From Buxus sempervirens (Eukaryota > Streptophyta > Magnoliopsida > Buxales > Buxaceae): a DNA stretch of 64,000 nucleotides. The stretch lies in assembly GCA_947561395.2 (NCBI GenBank), contig OX387187.1:41335829-41399828 (forward strand), in the 5' to 3' direction. The notes under the pieces are model-generated. The model ran no database searches, was not told the DNA's origin, and was given only the letters and a program-made list of their open reading frames with translations. Both the position numbers and the translations under genes were made by a program. Below, one piece after another: positions 10,470-22,236 of the stretch. The stretch's first letter is position 1, and every line of letters begins with the position of its first letter.

Positions 10470-11160
10470 GCTCTTGTGACAGCAGAAGATTATGCCAGGT
10501 CAAAGAAGGATCTAATCAATCTAGACCGTTAATTTTGATCAGGATACTGTAGGACCCACTGCCATTGTCCACGTGTCATTGTGTGATCGACGTAAGAGAT
10601 CCCAACCTCTATTCTTTGTTTTACCGTGTCGACCTACCACAACCCCACGCCCAAACCTATATATAACGACGACTCCCCGACCAAAAACCCTACCGCTGAC
10701 TAATTCGAGGAAGCGCGAAGGAAGGAGAAGAAGCCATGGAAGCACCTGACGGAAGTTCTTCTGATAAAAAATGGCTTACCCTTGAATCTAATCCTGATGT
10801 TATGAACCATTTCGAATCTCTATCTCTTTCTGTTTCTGGCGATTTCTTGTTTGGTGAAGATTTGTGCCGATTTCATTTCTGCTGTTAATTGAGTTAGATC
10901 GACTTGGTTACTTTAAGGAATTCCTCATTTTTTAATCGTCTTCTTTAGATTTGAGGTCACAACAAGCCCATTGAATTTACCGACATCGCCCTGTGAAATC
11001 CATAAACTTGGGATAGTGCGAGCCATCTTTGATCATATTCAGGATTGCTTAGTTGTGGTATGAAGATTTTGAAAATTAGGCTCTAGGACGTTGAGATCAT
11101 TCAATGGGAAGTTGCAGTGGAATCTCCTCTTCGGAGCTTGATGGCTCCTTTTAGTTGCAA
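10470..11160 (+). pseudogene. Amplified 5' fragment of the UCH gene (promoter, exon 1, part of intron 1)
   Basis: Matches 54930-55800 of the intact UCH gene. It has a TATA-like TATATATAA at 10658, an ATG at 10736 and codons [13 protein letters not shown], then ESNPDVMN. The donor is destroyed: the intact gene reads CCAG|GTCG and this copy CCATTTCG. From about 10955 it carries part of the antisense RAV fragment (PSDVG-region bases, then the AP2-linker region), with an internal deletion. No further UCH exons follow, so it cannot make the enzyme, although the promoter may still fire. Confidence 0.8.
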
Positions 11161-11718
11161 TCTCTCAACAACAATTCCACAAATGGAGAGTCCTGGAGTG
11201 TAAATAGAGAAAGCAAAAGATAAAGCTCTATATTTTGGGGAATATGAATGCAATGATTATGCAAAATAGACGGATATAAATAGAAATATTAAAAACAAGA
11301 CGATATAAATACAAATATATCATAATGTAAGGATATTAATGCAAAAAACCCTAAAATTTAAGATATATGCTCATCACAACATAGAGTGGATTGACCCCAT
11401 AGAGGATGTAGCTGCTAGGTGTGGTTTGAAGCCCATCTTCCAAGCCTTTCTATTAGAAGGCCTTCTCATAAGAACCAAGTATTGATAAACCTGTAAAGAA
11501 AATAAACTCTGAGATACAATTCATATTCAAAGTCGCTTTCCTTCTTTCGATATCGCTCGAATCTTTAGTAATCTTTTCTATCGTGGCCGGATTAATAAGT
11601 TACTAAAATTATCACGCATTCCCTCATTCTTTCAGTGTGGCTTACAAATGGGCATCACTTGAGCTGTAGGCCACTAGGCCCCCCAAAGGCTGTCGCCCAA
11701 GGAATAAAGCCCCCCATT

Positions 11719-11769
<51 letters not shown>

Positions 11770-12304
11770 TATAGAAACCTATTACTTTCTCTCTCTCTCT
11801 CATTTTAAAAAAAGGGAAAAGGGAGATTAGGGTTTCTATCTTTGTAAAAAATAAAAGACTCATCTTCTCACACCCCTCTTCTCTTTTTATTTGCTTATGA
11901 AATCAAAGAGTGACATTGCTATTGAGTTTGCCTTTAGACCAGTATTCAAGTGCATGTTACCGAATTTACCAGAAGAGGTCTCCGACCGTTGAATACTGCT
12001 GAAAGAAAGTACCAATAGGGGGCACTAATCGCTTTAATGGTTTATCAATTTTATCTATAAAAAATGATTTATTGGCTAAACTCGAATGCAAAAGTTTAAT
12101 TAGAAATTTTGCATCTAAAAAGTCAAGACATAAATTTATGGTTTAATATTAATTTTTTTAATTAAAAGGCCTCATTTTTATAACCTTGCCTAAAGCCCTC
12201 AAAAAGTTTGAGCCGCCTCTGCTTTTGATGTACATATCCCATTCTCTAGTTTCTTCCTTTATTTCTTATTGGTTTTGTTGGAAATGTTTCTCCTCAGGAA
12301 CCAT
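11161..12304. other. Upstream part of a dead RAV unit
   Basis: 11340-11660 matches 26180-26540 and the promoter side of other RAV copies (GGCTTACAAATGGGCATC at about 11638, with TACAAAT in place of TATAAAT). It then breaks off into a CT-rich microsatellite and about 450 bp of unmatched AT-rich sequence, returning to RAV leader sequence at about 12225. Confidence 0.55.
11722..11764. repeat. (CT)n microsatellite
   Basis: About 21 CT units in a row, with a shorter CT run about 25 bp further on. Confidence 0.95.
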
Positions 12305-12979
12305 ATGGAAGAGGAGCTGTTCAATACAAAACTAAACTCTGTCATGGATACGGTCGACGGAGGATCAGATTCTAATAGCAGCAATAACCCAAGCCTAGGG
12401 CTGGCAATGGGTCGGATATATATAAGAATCCGACCCGAATCCGATTCGAAATTACCGAATTCGGATATAGGATTTAGATCCATGGTTCGGATACGGATCT
12501 CAAATTTCAGATCCGAATTTTTTCGGATTTGGATTCGGATATACATGTATCCGATTCGAAAAAGATCTGAACCGAAAACATACTTATAATATATATAAAC
12601 TTAGCCCAGACCATAGTTCAACCATAAGTTAAAATGGTTAAATCATCATTTGATCATTAGACACTTGGATTTGTGTTAAAATTTATAGTTAAATTTACTT
12701 TAATTGTTAAAATTGTTTTTTAAAGTTTCAGGTTCAAACATGCTTGAATTCGGATTTCTAATTGAATTTGGATTTCGGTTTTGAATTCGGATTTAGGATC
12801 GGATATCGAATCGAATTCGGATTTCGGATATTCATTGAATTTCGAATTCGGATTTAAGTATTAAAGATCTGTTGGATATCGGATCGAATTCGGATATCAG
12901 TAAAATTTTTTCGGATTGGATTCGGATCTTTGCAGATCCGTACCATATTCGACCGATTGCCACACCTACCCAAGCCTAC
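12305..12979 (+). pseudogene. RAV-like fragment split by a hAT element
   Basis: Opens with an intact leader and MEEELFNTKLNSVMDT..., the first 30 or so codons of the RAV gene. A hAT element then interrupts it at the CCCAAGCC site, and it resumes at 12969 for only about 11 bases of RAV sequence. The AP2 and B3 domains are missing. The sequence after the break (GACGCACCAATTTA...) also follows the RAV scrap at 26630, so the truncation predates the duplication of these two scraps. Confidence 0.85.
12396..12968. mobile_element. Non-autonomous hAT-type element (573 bp) in a RAV fragment
   Basis: Starts TAGGGCTGGCAATGGGTCGG and ends ATTGCCACACCTA. It is flanked on both sides by a perfect 8-bp target duplication CCCAAGCC (12388-12395 and 12969-12976). 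CCCAAGCC is a normal RAV coding word, so the pre-insertion site is visible in the intact copies. The interior is CGGATT-rich and shares its family with 4266; no transposase. Confidence 0.92.
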
Positions 12980-14969
12980 TATATGTCCTTTGGATAGACG
13001 CACCAATTTATGAATGAATTGGGTAAGCCCATATATATAAATTATATTTGGGTCCTTAAAAAGCCCAAGGAAGAATTTCACAAGAATGAAAGCCCAATAA
13101 AATTTAGAATTTTAAGTCAAGCACACAAAAAAAAAAATAAAAATCGGTTGATCTAATTGTACTGTAAAATGATATAATATTAGTATCTTTAAATGAAATA
13201 TAAAAATTACTCATTATGTTTTTATAATTTATAAAATATGTATTTACATAAGATATATGTGAAAAACATATTCTTCAATAGATTAAGGAAAAAAATTTAT
13301 GAATGTACTGGGTTGTAACTTGACCTTAACCAAATTTATGAATTACCAAATCCAACCATTAATAGAGACAAATTTGAGTGGCTTAACCAATTAAACTATC
13401 TCATTGCCATCCACTGTAGCCCTACGTTAAGGGCTTGTGTGACATCCGGGTGGCCTGTAAGTGGCGGGGTGGTAAAAGTTGGTAGGCAATTTAACATAAT
13501 CGTTGTATTGTACCCTTGATGTTAAAGTCTATTAATTTTTGTTCTTTATTTTTATTAAATGACTGAAATAACCTTTTAAAAAATAACACTATTTTGCATT
13601 TATCCTCTTATATTTTTTATATTTTCAATTATGTCCTCTTATTATTACATATATGCCTTAGGTCATTAGTATTAATTTACTTAAATAATAACCTTTTAGT
13701 ATTTATCTAATTCTCCTTTGCAATCGGCTTAGGACAAAATATATATATAAAATACAATAACTAGTTTGTCCCTTAATTAAAGACCCTCAAGAAAGAAACT
13801 CGTACGTGCAAAATATTTTAAACAGACATAGACTCGCCTAAACTTATTTAAACAGCCCGGTTCGTATTGGATCCCATTCCCGCTTTGCATACTGCTGAAA
13901 GAAAGAAGAGCCCGCAACGTCCTCCATTGTTCCAAGAACTTCACTCAAGACGACGCTGTTTTTTGCTGATGGCATTCGACTAATCTTGAAATGGCGACCA
14001 CAATTCCACACGCATCGATCGGCGTCTCTGTCCTCTTTTCTTAATTTCTTCGTTAATTTTCTGTCTGGAAACATAACGAAGCCACATTCCTTCTGCGTAA
14101 GCCCTCCCTCCTTGTCTCTCTACATTCTTTTTCTTTCAGGTTTAATTTCATGGATTTCCTTTTACCTTATTCTAGTTCTACGTATTGAGTTTCTGATCAT
14201 TTTCTGCTTCTTAGCGTTTTACTTGGGTGATGGAATCTTATAGAACTGTTTGGATATTATCTGTAAATAATTTATGAAATCAATCACCAATTCAAGAATG
14301 ATTCTTTAATGAATTATTAGTGAATCTAACTAACCCCTGAAAATCTTTGCAATAAAAAAGCTCTCCCTAGGATACCGTGCATTATGCATGCATGCATGCT
14401 GTGTGTACGTGGGTGAGATACCGTCCTTGATAAAATGGTCAAGTGGACCATGCTAGGAATAGTTTTAGGAGATATTCTTCTTATATTCAATCTCTTTAAT
14501 ACTTTCTTGCAATTCTTTATATTTGCTTAATTTTGGAGTTGACTTGGCTTAGTGGGTATTTTTTTTCCCTGTTCTCCCTAGGATAATGGGTTGATTTTTG
14601 TTTTATACCATGAATATTCCTTGTTGTCTTGAGAAAGTTCTTTTATTTATTTATTGACTTAGTTTTTTTTTCTCGATGGTACGTATAATAAATCGATTAT
14701 TGTTCTGTACCAGGAATATTGCTTGGTTTTTATTGATGCTTTTAAAAGAAATCATTTGTGATCATTAAAATAACACTCGTTCTTAATTATTCTAATAACT
14801 ATCACTGTTTTCAAATGATCAAGAATTAGGTGACTAAATCCGGATTATTTCTAAAAAGTATCACTAAAAACTAATTTCCCCATTTAAACAGTCTTCACGC
14901 TGGTGCCTCTCAGACCCTGACTCAGAGAAAAACAATTTATCCTCAAAATTGGGCGCACCTTTCTGCAGG
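12980..14969. other. Upstream region of RAV unit 2
   Basis: 12980-13400 is shared with 26720-27000 and 27780-27930. 13400-13800 recurs near 18380-18700, 27950-28300 and partly 44650. 13860-14110 is a block present in five units (TTCCCGC...GCATACTGC...GAACTTCACTCAAGACG). It has open frames on - in some copies (for example 13844-14074, 38031-38258), but these differ by frameshifts, so I do not call a gene. 14270-14880 is AT-rich and shared with the other units. Confidence 0.5.
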
Positions 14970-15020
14970 GTTATTAAAGCTCCTTAGATTGTTTGGAAGT
15001 GCTTCCTGCATTGTCACAAG
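14970..15020 (+). other. Exon-like block of RAV unit 2
   Basis: 51-nt version of the block at 7007, bounded by TTTCTGCAG and AAG|GTATTT. It is about 340 bp upstream of the ATG here because the intervening 1.1 kb is missing in this unit. Confidence 0.45.
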
Positions 15021-15272
15021 GTATTTTCGGAACACTTCCTCTTCACCACAAAAACACATTTATTTGTGCTCTTTTCTTTGTTAATCTATCTATGCATGAT
15101 ACCTTATACCCTTTAATGACTCAACTCATGCATGTATCCATCAAACACCTGTATGAATTGTTAATATATTTTTATCTATTTGATAATTCACTGGAGTTTG
15201 TATATGGTTGTTTGAATACAAGCATTGTTACTGCATGATAGCAACTTCTTTAATCAATAACCTTCTTTTGCT

Positions 15273-15279
15273 TATAAAT
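15273..15279 (+). promoter_or_regulatory. Candidate TATA box of RAV-like gene 2
   Basis: TATAAAT, 91 bp before the ATG at 15364. Immediately upstream the usual promoter sequence is gone: the text jumps from the AATCAATAACCTT word, normally about 1.1 kb away, to GCTTATAAATGGG. Confidence 0.5.
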
Positions 15280-15363
15280 GGGCATCATCTGAGCTTCTGA
15301 TATATATCTCATTTCCTTGTTTTCTTTTTTTTCGCTTTCTTTCTTACTGTCTTCAGGAACTAT

Positions 15364-16353
15364 ATGGCAGAGGATCTGGTCAGAACAAGACTAGACTTTG
15401 GCATGGATGCAGTCGCAGGAGGGTCGGATTCAAACAGAAGCAATAACACAAGCCTACTGAATATCAGGTCCAGGGAGGACACAACAGCATCTTCCCCAAG
15501 ATTCAGAGGGGTATCGCTAAAGAAAAATGGTAGGTGGGGAGCAAAAATCTTTGCAGACAACAGCGAAATATGGCTTGGGACTTTCAGTACAGAGAAGGAA
15601 GCTGCAATGGCCTATGACAGTGCGGCCATCAAGCTTGGAAGAGAAGATGCCCATCGTAACTTCCCACGGACTGATCACACCATCCTAGAGCCTAAGTTCC
15701 AAGATCTTCACACCAGGGATGCGATCCTGAGCATGATCAGAGACGGCTCATATCAATCCAACTTCATTGATTTCATAAGGAATCAATCAATGGTGACAGC
15801 AGGAAATGAAGCGCCCTTAGGATTAAATGATCAAGCGATCTCATATCATCACCTCTTTCGCAAGGAATTGACTCCAAGCGATGTCGGTAAATTCAATAGG
15901 CTTTTAATACCGAAGAAACATGCATTGGCATACTTTCCTCTAGTACGTGACACGAATGCAGGAGGAGCTGAAGGCATGGGTAAGGTGGAATCAATGGAGA
16001 TAACACTCTTTGATAGTCAGTTTAAGTTATGGACGTTCAGATACTGTTATTGGAAGAGTAACCAAAGTTTTGTGCTTACGAAAGGCTGGAAAGACTTTGT
16101 GAAGGAGAAGGAATTGAAGACAAATGATGTTATTACCTTCTATAGATGTGAGTACAGGGAAGAGCTTGGAGATCCAAGAGTGTTTTGCATGATAGATGTG
16201 TGCAATAAAAATGGTGAAACAAATGGAGATTTTGCTAGTGGAATGATGGAACAACCCATTGATTGGAGAAGACAAAGTGAATATGGGTTAGAAGGGGAAA
16301 GGAAGAAAGAGGAGGAGAAGGGGTTTAGACTGTTTGGTGTACAAATCAACTAG
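15364..16353 (+). CDS. RAV-like AP2/B3 transcription factor, copy 2
   Basis: 329 codons, open throughout, starting [20 protein letters not shown]. The AP2 domain (about 44-101) keeps NGRW and WLGTF but differs from the other copies in several places (KKNGRWGAKIFADNSEIW, HRNFPRTDHT). The B3 domain (about 164-275) keeps [19 protein letters not shown] and FVLTKGWKDFVKEKELK. The C-terminal RLFGV repression motif is present ([10 protein letters not shown]). It is intronless, as RAV genes usually are. The ATG aligns with the other copies and has a CAG 8 nt upstream that could be a splice acceptor. Its upstream region is shortened by about 1.1 kb, so expression may differ from the other copies. It is followed by a UCH scrap with antisense B3 sequence. 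Confidence 0.87.
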   Translation: MAEDLVRTRLDFGMDAVAGGSDSNRSNNTSLLNIRSREDTTASSPRFRGVSLKKNGRWGAKIFADNSEIWLGTFSTEKEAAMAYDSAAIKLGREDAHRNFPRTDHTILEPKFQDLHTRDAILSMIRDGSYQSNFIDFIRNQSMVTAGNEAPLGLNDQAISYHHLFRKELTPSDVGKFNRLLIPKKHALAYFPLVRDTNAGGAEGMGKVESMEITLFDSQFKLWTFRYCYWKSNQSFVLTKGWKDFVKEKELKTNDVITFYRCEYREELGDPRVFCMIDVCNKNGETNGDFASGMMEQPIDWRRQSEYGLEGERKKEEEKGFRLFGVQIN

Positions 16354-16599
16354 TAGAGACAGTGAGAGGATAGACTGGTTTTGGCATTCTGAAGAGGTCC
16401 AAATTTAATGGTTTACTGTTTGTTTTCTAATCAAACGCCGAAAATAAAAGGAAGAACTCAATCATGATCTGGCTTGAAATTTCTTTGCTTCTTACCCTTG
16501 TCCCTTTTTAACAAATTACATGTACAATCTACCGTGTACGCAACTTTCAAAAAAACCCATTTTAGCAAAGCCATTACTGATATATTCATTTGGAGACCA

Positions 16600-17330
16600 A
16601 GATCGCCATCTGAATCCGACAGCTGTGACTCGCCATTGTGAGAGTTTTATGCCAGGTCAAAGATGGTATAGTCAATTTAGACCGTTAATTTGATTAGGAG
16701 ACTGTAGGACCCACTAGTATTGCATATAACGAGGACCCTCCCAGACCAAAAATCTATCTCTGGCTAATTCCAGGGAGCGAAGAAACGAAGGAACGAGATA
16801 AGAAGCCATGGAAGCACCTGATGGAAGTTCTTCTGACAAATCTAATCCTTATGTTATGAACAATGTCGAATCTCTATTTTATCTCCTTCCGTTTGTGGCG
16901 ATTTCTTGTTTGGTGAAGATTTGTGCCGATTTCATTTGGTTCTGCTTTTAATCGAGTTAGACTGACTTGGTTACTTTAAGGAATTCATTTTTTTTAATTA
17001 GGGTTTGAAGCTTTCTGAATGCTGAGGTAACTCAGAATCTATTAGTTTGAAGTTGATCGAATGCTAGGAAAACAGCTGATCTGACCAACACGTTATTTAG
17101 GCTCAGTGTAAACGTCTTCTTTAGATTTGAAGAGGATTTGAAACTGAGTGTAATCGTCTTCTTTAGATTTGAGGTCAGAAGAAGAAGTCCAATGAATTTA
17201 CCAACATCGCCTGGCGTCAATTCATGTGAAAGACTTGATGACATAAGATCCATTGATTCTATGTTCTTGAAAATTAGAGGATCACAGTGGGTGCGATCAA
17301 TAATCCATGGGAATTTGTAGTGGAATCTCA
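16600..17330 (+). pseudogene. Amplified 5' fragment of the UCH gene with antisense RAV B3 piece
   Basis: Promoter-like part, then ATG at 16808 with [11 protein letters not shown] and an internal loss of the KWIPLE codons. No working donor is seen. From about 17170 the + strand carries antisense B3 sequence; read on -, it gives [12 protein letters not shown], which matches [12 protein letters not shown] of the intact genes. After about 17290 it drifts into a shared repeat. Confidence 0.75.
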
Positions 17331-18161
17331 CCGGCGGAGGTTTTCTGGCATTTTATAGGCAATGGTTTGGGGAAGGATGACTTCTCAACCGATGTGGGAC
17401 AAAGGAAATTTCTTTTATAAAGCATAAGGCCCCTTTCCTCCTGTGAGCCCATTAAGATCAGCCCTCTTTGATGAGCTAGCCCAAATAGGGCTTGGTTCAC
17501 CTCGGCTACATCTACGGTAATTTGTGTGGACATTAAGAACCCTCGTGTGAACCCATTCAGCCCTTTTCTAATTAAATATTTAATCAGTCAAATTAAGAAC
17601 GGGGTTGGGTTTTAGTTTTCTGTTTCAATTGATTTGGTTTTCGATTGAACTAAACCGGTTTAATTCGGTTTTGGGTTGGCTTCCAACAATATTGGTTTGG
17701 TCTTGGATTGAGGTCAACTTAGACCAAACCGAACCGAGTTGCACCCTGTCATCCATGGCAGAGTTTAGTATTGTACCGACCAGCTCCTCTTCCATATGGT
17801 TACGTGAAAAGAAATATTTCTACCAAAGGCAATAACAAAGAAAGAACAAGATATGACTAGTTTGTACGTCCTAAATATTTTAAATAAACTCGCCCAAACT
17901 TATTTAAACAACCTAGTTCATACTGGATCTCATTTTCATTGTCTCTTCATTTTCTTTTTTGTTTTTGGTAAGCCAAAAAGCTCATTGCTTCAACGTATGC
18001 ATAGTACAATGCCGTTCATTATATTCCAAAAACTTCCCTCATCATTCTTCAATCTACGTCTTTAATTCTCTACTAAAATCCCACTTTGGTCGCTCTGTCC
18101 TCTATTGTACTCGTTGTCTTCTTAATGTGTTGAAATCGTCTGCCGCATTGATCCTATGGTA
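17331..18161. other. Repeat-rich spacer
   Basis: 17340-17570 contains CCGATGTGGGAC and a TAGCCCAAATAGGGC part that recurs near 23870-24100 and 48990-49220. 17590-17750 is an AACCG-rich hAT-type remnant ending GAGTTGCACCCTG, with a relative at 24115-24275. 17760-17890 resembles an inverted RAV leader (CAGCTCCTCTTCCATATGGTT). No gene. Confidence 0.5.
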
Positions 18162-18331
18162 GACCCTGTAGCATCGTGAGATGCTGTCATGTGTAGCATC
18201 TCACGAATATTGCATTTTATATTAAAAAAAGTAAAATGTTACTTTAATTGACATTTTACTTTTTTAAAAGTGAGTTAACAACATCCGTGGGATGCTACAT
18301 ATGATAGCATCCCAAGATGTTGCAGGGGTCT
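18162..18331. mobile_element. Short hairpin MITE (about 170 bp)
   Basis: Starts GACCCTGTAGCATC and ends GATGTTGCAGGGGTCT, near-complementary ends. Internal GCATC/GATGC hairpins are present on both sides of an AT-rich centre. I could not fix a target duplication. Confidence 0.6.
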
Positions 18332-18927
18332 TGCAGCAGATGATTTCATCCCCTTCTTAATGTGCTCCGGCATCATCTATTTCATTGCCATGCACTTTAG
18401 CCCTACCTTAAGGGCTTGCGTGACATCTGAGTGGCTTGTGAGTGGCAACAGGTCATTTAGCATAATCATTGTATCGTACCCCTGATATTAAAGTCTATTA
18501 ATTTTTATTGTTTATTTTTATTAAATGACTAAAATAACCTTTTCTAAAATAAAACTATTTTGTATTTATCTTTTTATATTTTCAATTATGTCCTCTTATT
18601 ATTGGATATATGCCTTAGGTCATTAGTATTAATTTACTTAAATAATAATTAGTCATTGAAACTCAACCTAGCCATATAATCATTTCCATATTTAGTATTT
18701 TTTAATCTTATAAAAAATTACTTTAATGAGAAAAACAAACAAATCCTATAGCTCGCCTACAGCTCTCGACCCGAGTGCACTAGAGATGGCAATGGGTCAA
18801 GTTGTAAATGGGTTGAGCCTTGAATGTGATTAACTTTACTAGCCGTTCAATATATATTTATATTCAATTTTAGTCCGATAGTCTTAACTTTCTTAAAAAG
18901 ACAACTTGGTCTACCTAAAAAAAGAGA
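18332..18927. other. Spacer shared between RAV units
   Basis: Matches 13390-13700 and 27940-28300. About 18784-18860 (GAGATGGCAATGGGTCAAG) is a truncated hAT-type end also found near 28347 and 44710. No gene. Confidence 0.5.
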
Positions 18928-19482
18928 GGGAAAATTATGAAAAAGGTCACTTTTCATCTATGATTATGATTATAAAAACATGCAGATCCCAAATTACAGA
19001 AAAGGGTCATTTTTTATCAATAATTGATTTGAAAGGTCACTTCTCAAAAATAATTAAAAAATAGTGTTATTTTATTAATACAATAAGATAAGCTTGTGTT
19101 CTTATATATAATAAGATTATAAAAACATGTAGATCCCCAATTACAGAAAAGGGTCATTTTTTGTCAATAATTGATTTGAAGGGTCACTTCTCAAAAATAA
19201 TTAAAAAATAGTCTTATTTTATTAATAGTAAGATGAGCTTGTGTTCCTATGTATAATAAGCTTGTGTTCCTATGTATAATAAGCTTTCTATTTATTATTA
19301 CGCTCGTGTCCCAAGAAAATAATCTTCAAATTTAATTATTTTTGAAAAGTGTTCATATAATTTAATTTTGATGGACATTTTTATAAATATCAACAAAAAT
19401 TGGTCATTTTCTGTAATTTGGGATCTTAATGGCATGTTTTTATAATTATGGACGAAAAGTGATCCTTTTCTATAATTTTCCC
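18928..19482. mobile_element. Foldback element (about 555 bp) with internal tandem duplication
   Basis: Left end GGGAAAATTATGAAAAAGG; right end CTATAATTTTCCC is its near-complement, and the arms run over 100 bp. Inside, about 145 bp (18965-19110) is repeated directly at 19113-19260, and a 23-bp AAGCTTGTGTTCCTATG word is repeated again. A flanking duplication is unclear in the A-rich flanks. Confidence 0.7.
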
Positions 19483-22236
19483 AAAGAAAATTTATCTAAT
19501 TCCCTTTTGCATTCCGCTTAGGACAAAAAAAAAAAAAGACCAGTTTGTCCCTTAATTTAAGACCCTCAAGGAACTCGGACGTGCAAAATATTTTTAACAG
19601 AGTCGCCCAAACAAGCCGGTTCGATCGTATTGGATCCCATTCCCGCGTTGCATACTGCCGAAAGAAAGAAGAGCCCGCAACGTCCTCCTCCATTGTTCCA
19701 AGAACTTCACTCAAGACGGAGAGCTGAAGGCATTCGACCAATCTTGAAATAGCGACCACAATTCCACACGCATCGATCGGCGTCTCTGTCCTCTTTTCTT
19801 AATTTCTTCGTTAATTTTCTGTCTGGAAACATAACGAACGAAGCCACATTCCTTCTGCGTAAGCTCTCGCTCCTTGTCTCTCTACATTCTTTCTTTCAGG
19901 TTTAATTTCATGAATTTCCTTTTACCTTATTCTAGTTCTACGTATTCAGTTTCTGATCATTTTCTGCTTGTTAGCGTTTTACTTTGTTTATTGGAACCTT
20001 AATTAAGGTTTCGCGCGTCTTGAACTTTACGAGTTTTTTTTCATTTCAATTTTCAGATCTTGTTCTTGGTTCTTTGCAATAAAAAGCTCTCTTGTGCGTG
20101 CATTATGCATGCATGCGTGTGTGTACTTGGGAGATATTCTTCTTATATTCAATCTCTTTTCAAAATTTAACTACTTCTACGAATTTAATGCTTTTTTTGC
20201 AATTCTTTATATTTGCTTAATTTTGGAGTTGACTTGGCTTAGTGGGTATTTTTTTTCCCCTGTTCTCCCTAGTATAATTGGTTGATTTATGTTTTAGACC
20301 ATGAATATTCCTTGTCTTGAGAAAGTTGCTTTTATTTATTTATTGATTTAGTTTTTTTTTTTGTCTCTATGGTATAAACCAATCGATTATTGTTTTGTAC
20401 CATGAATATTCCTTGTTTTTTAGTGATGCTTTTTAAAAGAAATCATTTGTGACAATTAAAATAACACTCGTTTTTAATTATTCTAATAAGTATCACTGTT
20501 TTCAAATTATCGAGATTTAGGTGACTAAATCTGGATTATTTCTAAAAAGTATCACTTAAAACTAATTTCCCCATTTAAACCGTCTTTCACGATGGTGCCT
20601 CTGAGACTCTGATTCAAGCCCAAAGGTAGGCGTCTCCCCAGGCTTGAGGAGGTCGGAAGAGAAAAACAATCCTCAAAATTGGGCGCATCTGTTTATCATT
20701 AAGAAGTCTATGCACTGTAATTCTCTCTCTCTGTTTTTCATTGTTTGTAATCTTTCTGGAGGGTTATTAAAGCTCCTTAGATTGTTTGGAAAATGCTTCC
20801 TGCATTGTCACCAGGAGAGTAATAGCAAGCCTTAGATTGTTTGCAAAGTGCTTCCTGCATTGTCACTCAACTCCTGTATCCATCAAACAACTTGTATGAA
20901 TTGTTAATTTATTTTTTGTATTTGATAGTTCACTGGCCTTGTATGTGGGTGTTTGTTTGATTGAGAGAAGGTTGCTTGAATACAAGCATTGTTACTGCAT
21001 GATAGCAACTTCTTTAATCAATAACCTTTTCAAGTGGGTGAAAGTATATTAAATCTTGTGGGCTTAATCATTTCAATGAGTAATGGCAAGCCTTCAAGAC
21101 TATTGAATAAGTTTATGAAGGCTGTTAAGGAAAGAAACTCCTAGTTTAAATAAGAGAACGTATCTTTCCTTTGGAATGCCAGTTTTGAGATGATTCTTCA
21201 ATAAATCATAGATTGGATTAAGCTTTAGATTGATTTTAAAGGGAGAACACTGTCTCAATCGAACAAGATCAACTATTTGAAGATGTTTAATTCATAAACA
21301 GATGGCTTATAGCATTCAACAAGCCAAATATGCTGAACCACAATTACAAAGGTGTTAGAAATTCTCAACCCAAAACCCAATAAATATTCTGTTAGAAGTT
21401 AATTTCCTTGCTTTTTTTTTCTCACGGTGTACCACCTTTGTTTTATGAACATGTCTAAATGATTAAAACATTTGCAGGCTTTGCAGCAGAGCCCCTGCCT
21501 GATGGATTCTGCTATAAAAAAACAGAAAAAATTATATATGAATCTGGTTATTAGAAAATTAAAATTTTAGCTGAAATTCAGCTCAATTATCTACATTCTA
21601 TCCTACATCACATAAATAATTACCATGTTTAGGTAAACCATCAGTACTATCACAAAAAGGGCTGGAGTAGCCCAAAGTAGATTCCTAATCCTCTCGCAAA
21701 TTACATCAGGAAATACTTTTACCTTTCTAAGCATCTGAAAAAAAAGAATCTACCTTTCTGTAAGCATCAGTTAACAGCACCATAAACATCAATCTGAGCA
21801 AAAGTTTCAGTTATAAAGTTCAGACTATGCTCGCGACGAAGAGCAATAATACAGCATGCACAAGGGTGGATTGATCCCATTAGGGATGTATCTGCTGGCT
21901 GTGCTTTGAAGCCCCATCTTTGAGGCCTTTCTATTGGAAAGCCTTTTCATAACAAACAAGTACTGAACCCTGTAAAGAAAATGTACTGTGAGATATAATT
22001 CATATTCAAACTTGCTTTCCTTTTTTGGATATCGTTCGAAACTTCAGTAGTCTTTTCTCTCCTGGCTGGAGTAATAAGTTACTAAAATTATCTCCTGTAT
22101 TTAATCACATCCCTTATATGGCATTACCTCAATTTTTCAGTGTGTCTTATAAATGGGCATTATCTGAGCTTCTGATATATATCTCATTTCCTTTATTTAT
22201 TTTTTTGCTTTCTTTCTTACCGTGTTGAGGAACTGT
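19483..22236. other. Upstream region of RAV unit 3
   Basis: Collinear with units 2, 4, 5 and 6. It includes the GAACTTCACTCAAGACGG block (about 19700), the exon-like block (about 20760-20815) and the promoter side, with TATAAAT at 22148. In this unit the exon-like block has lost its acceptor (CTGGAGGG where others read CTGCAGGG) and its donor (CCAGGAGAG for CCAGGTATT). A partial second copy of the block follows at 20830. No coding sequence is seen. Confidence 0.55.

Noticed and set aside
13844..14074. Minus frame (MFPDRKLTKKLRKEDRDAD...) that recurs near 19496, 28650 and 38031
   Set aside because: The copies differ by frameshifts and no domain is recognisable. It may mark a relic or a non-coding exon, so I kept it as part of the upstream block only.
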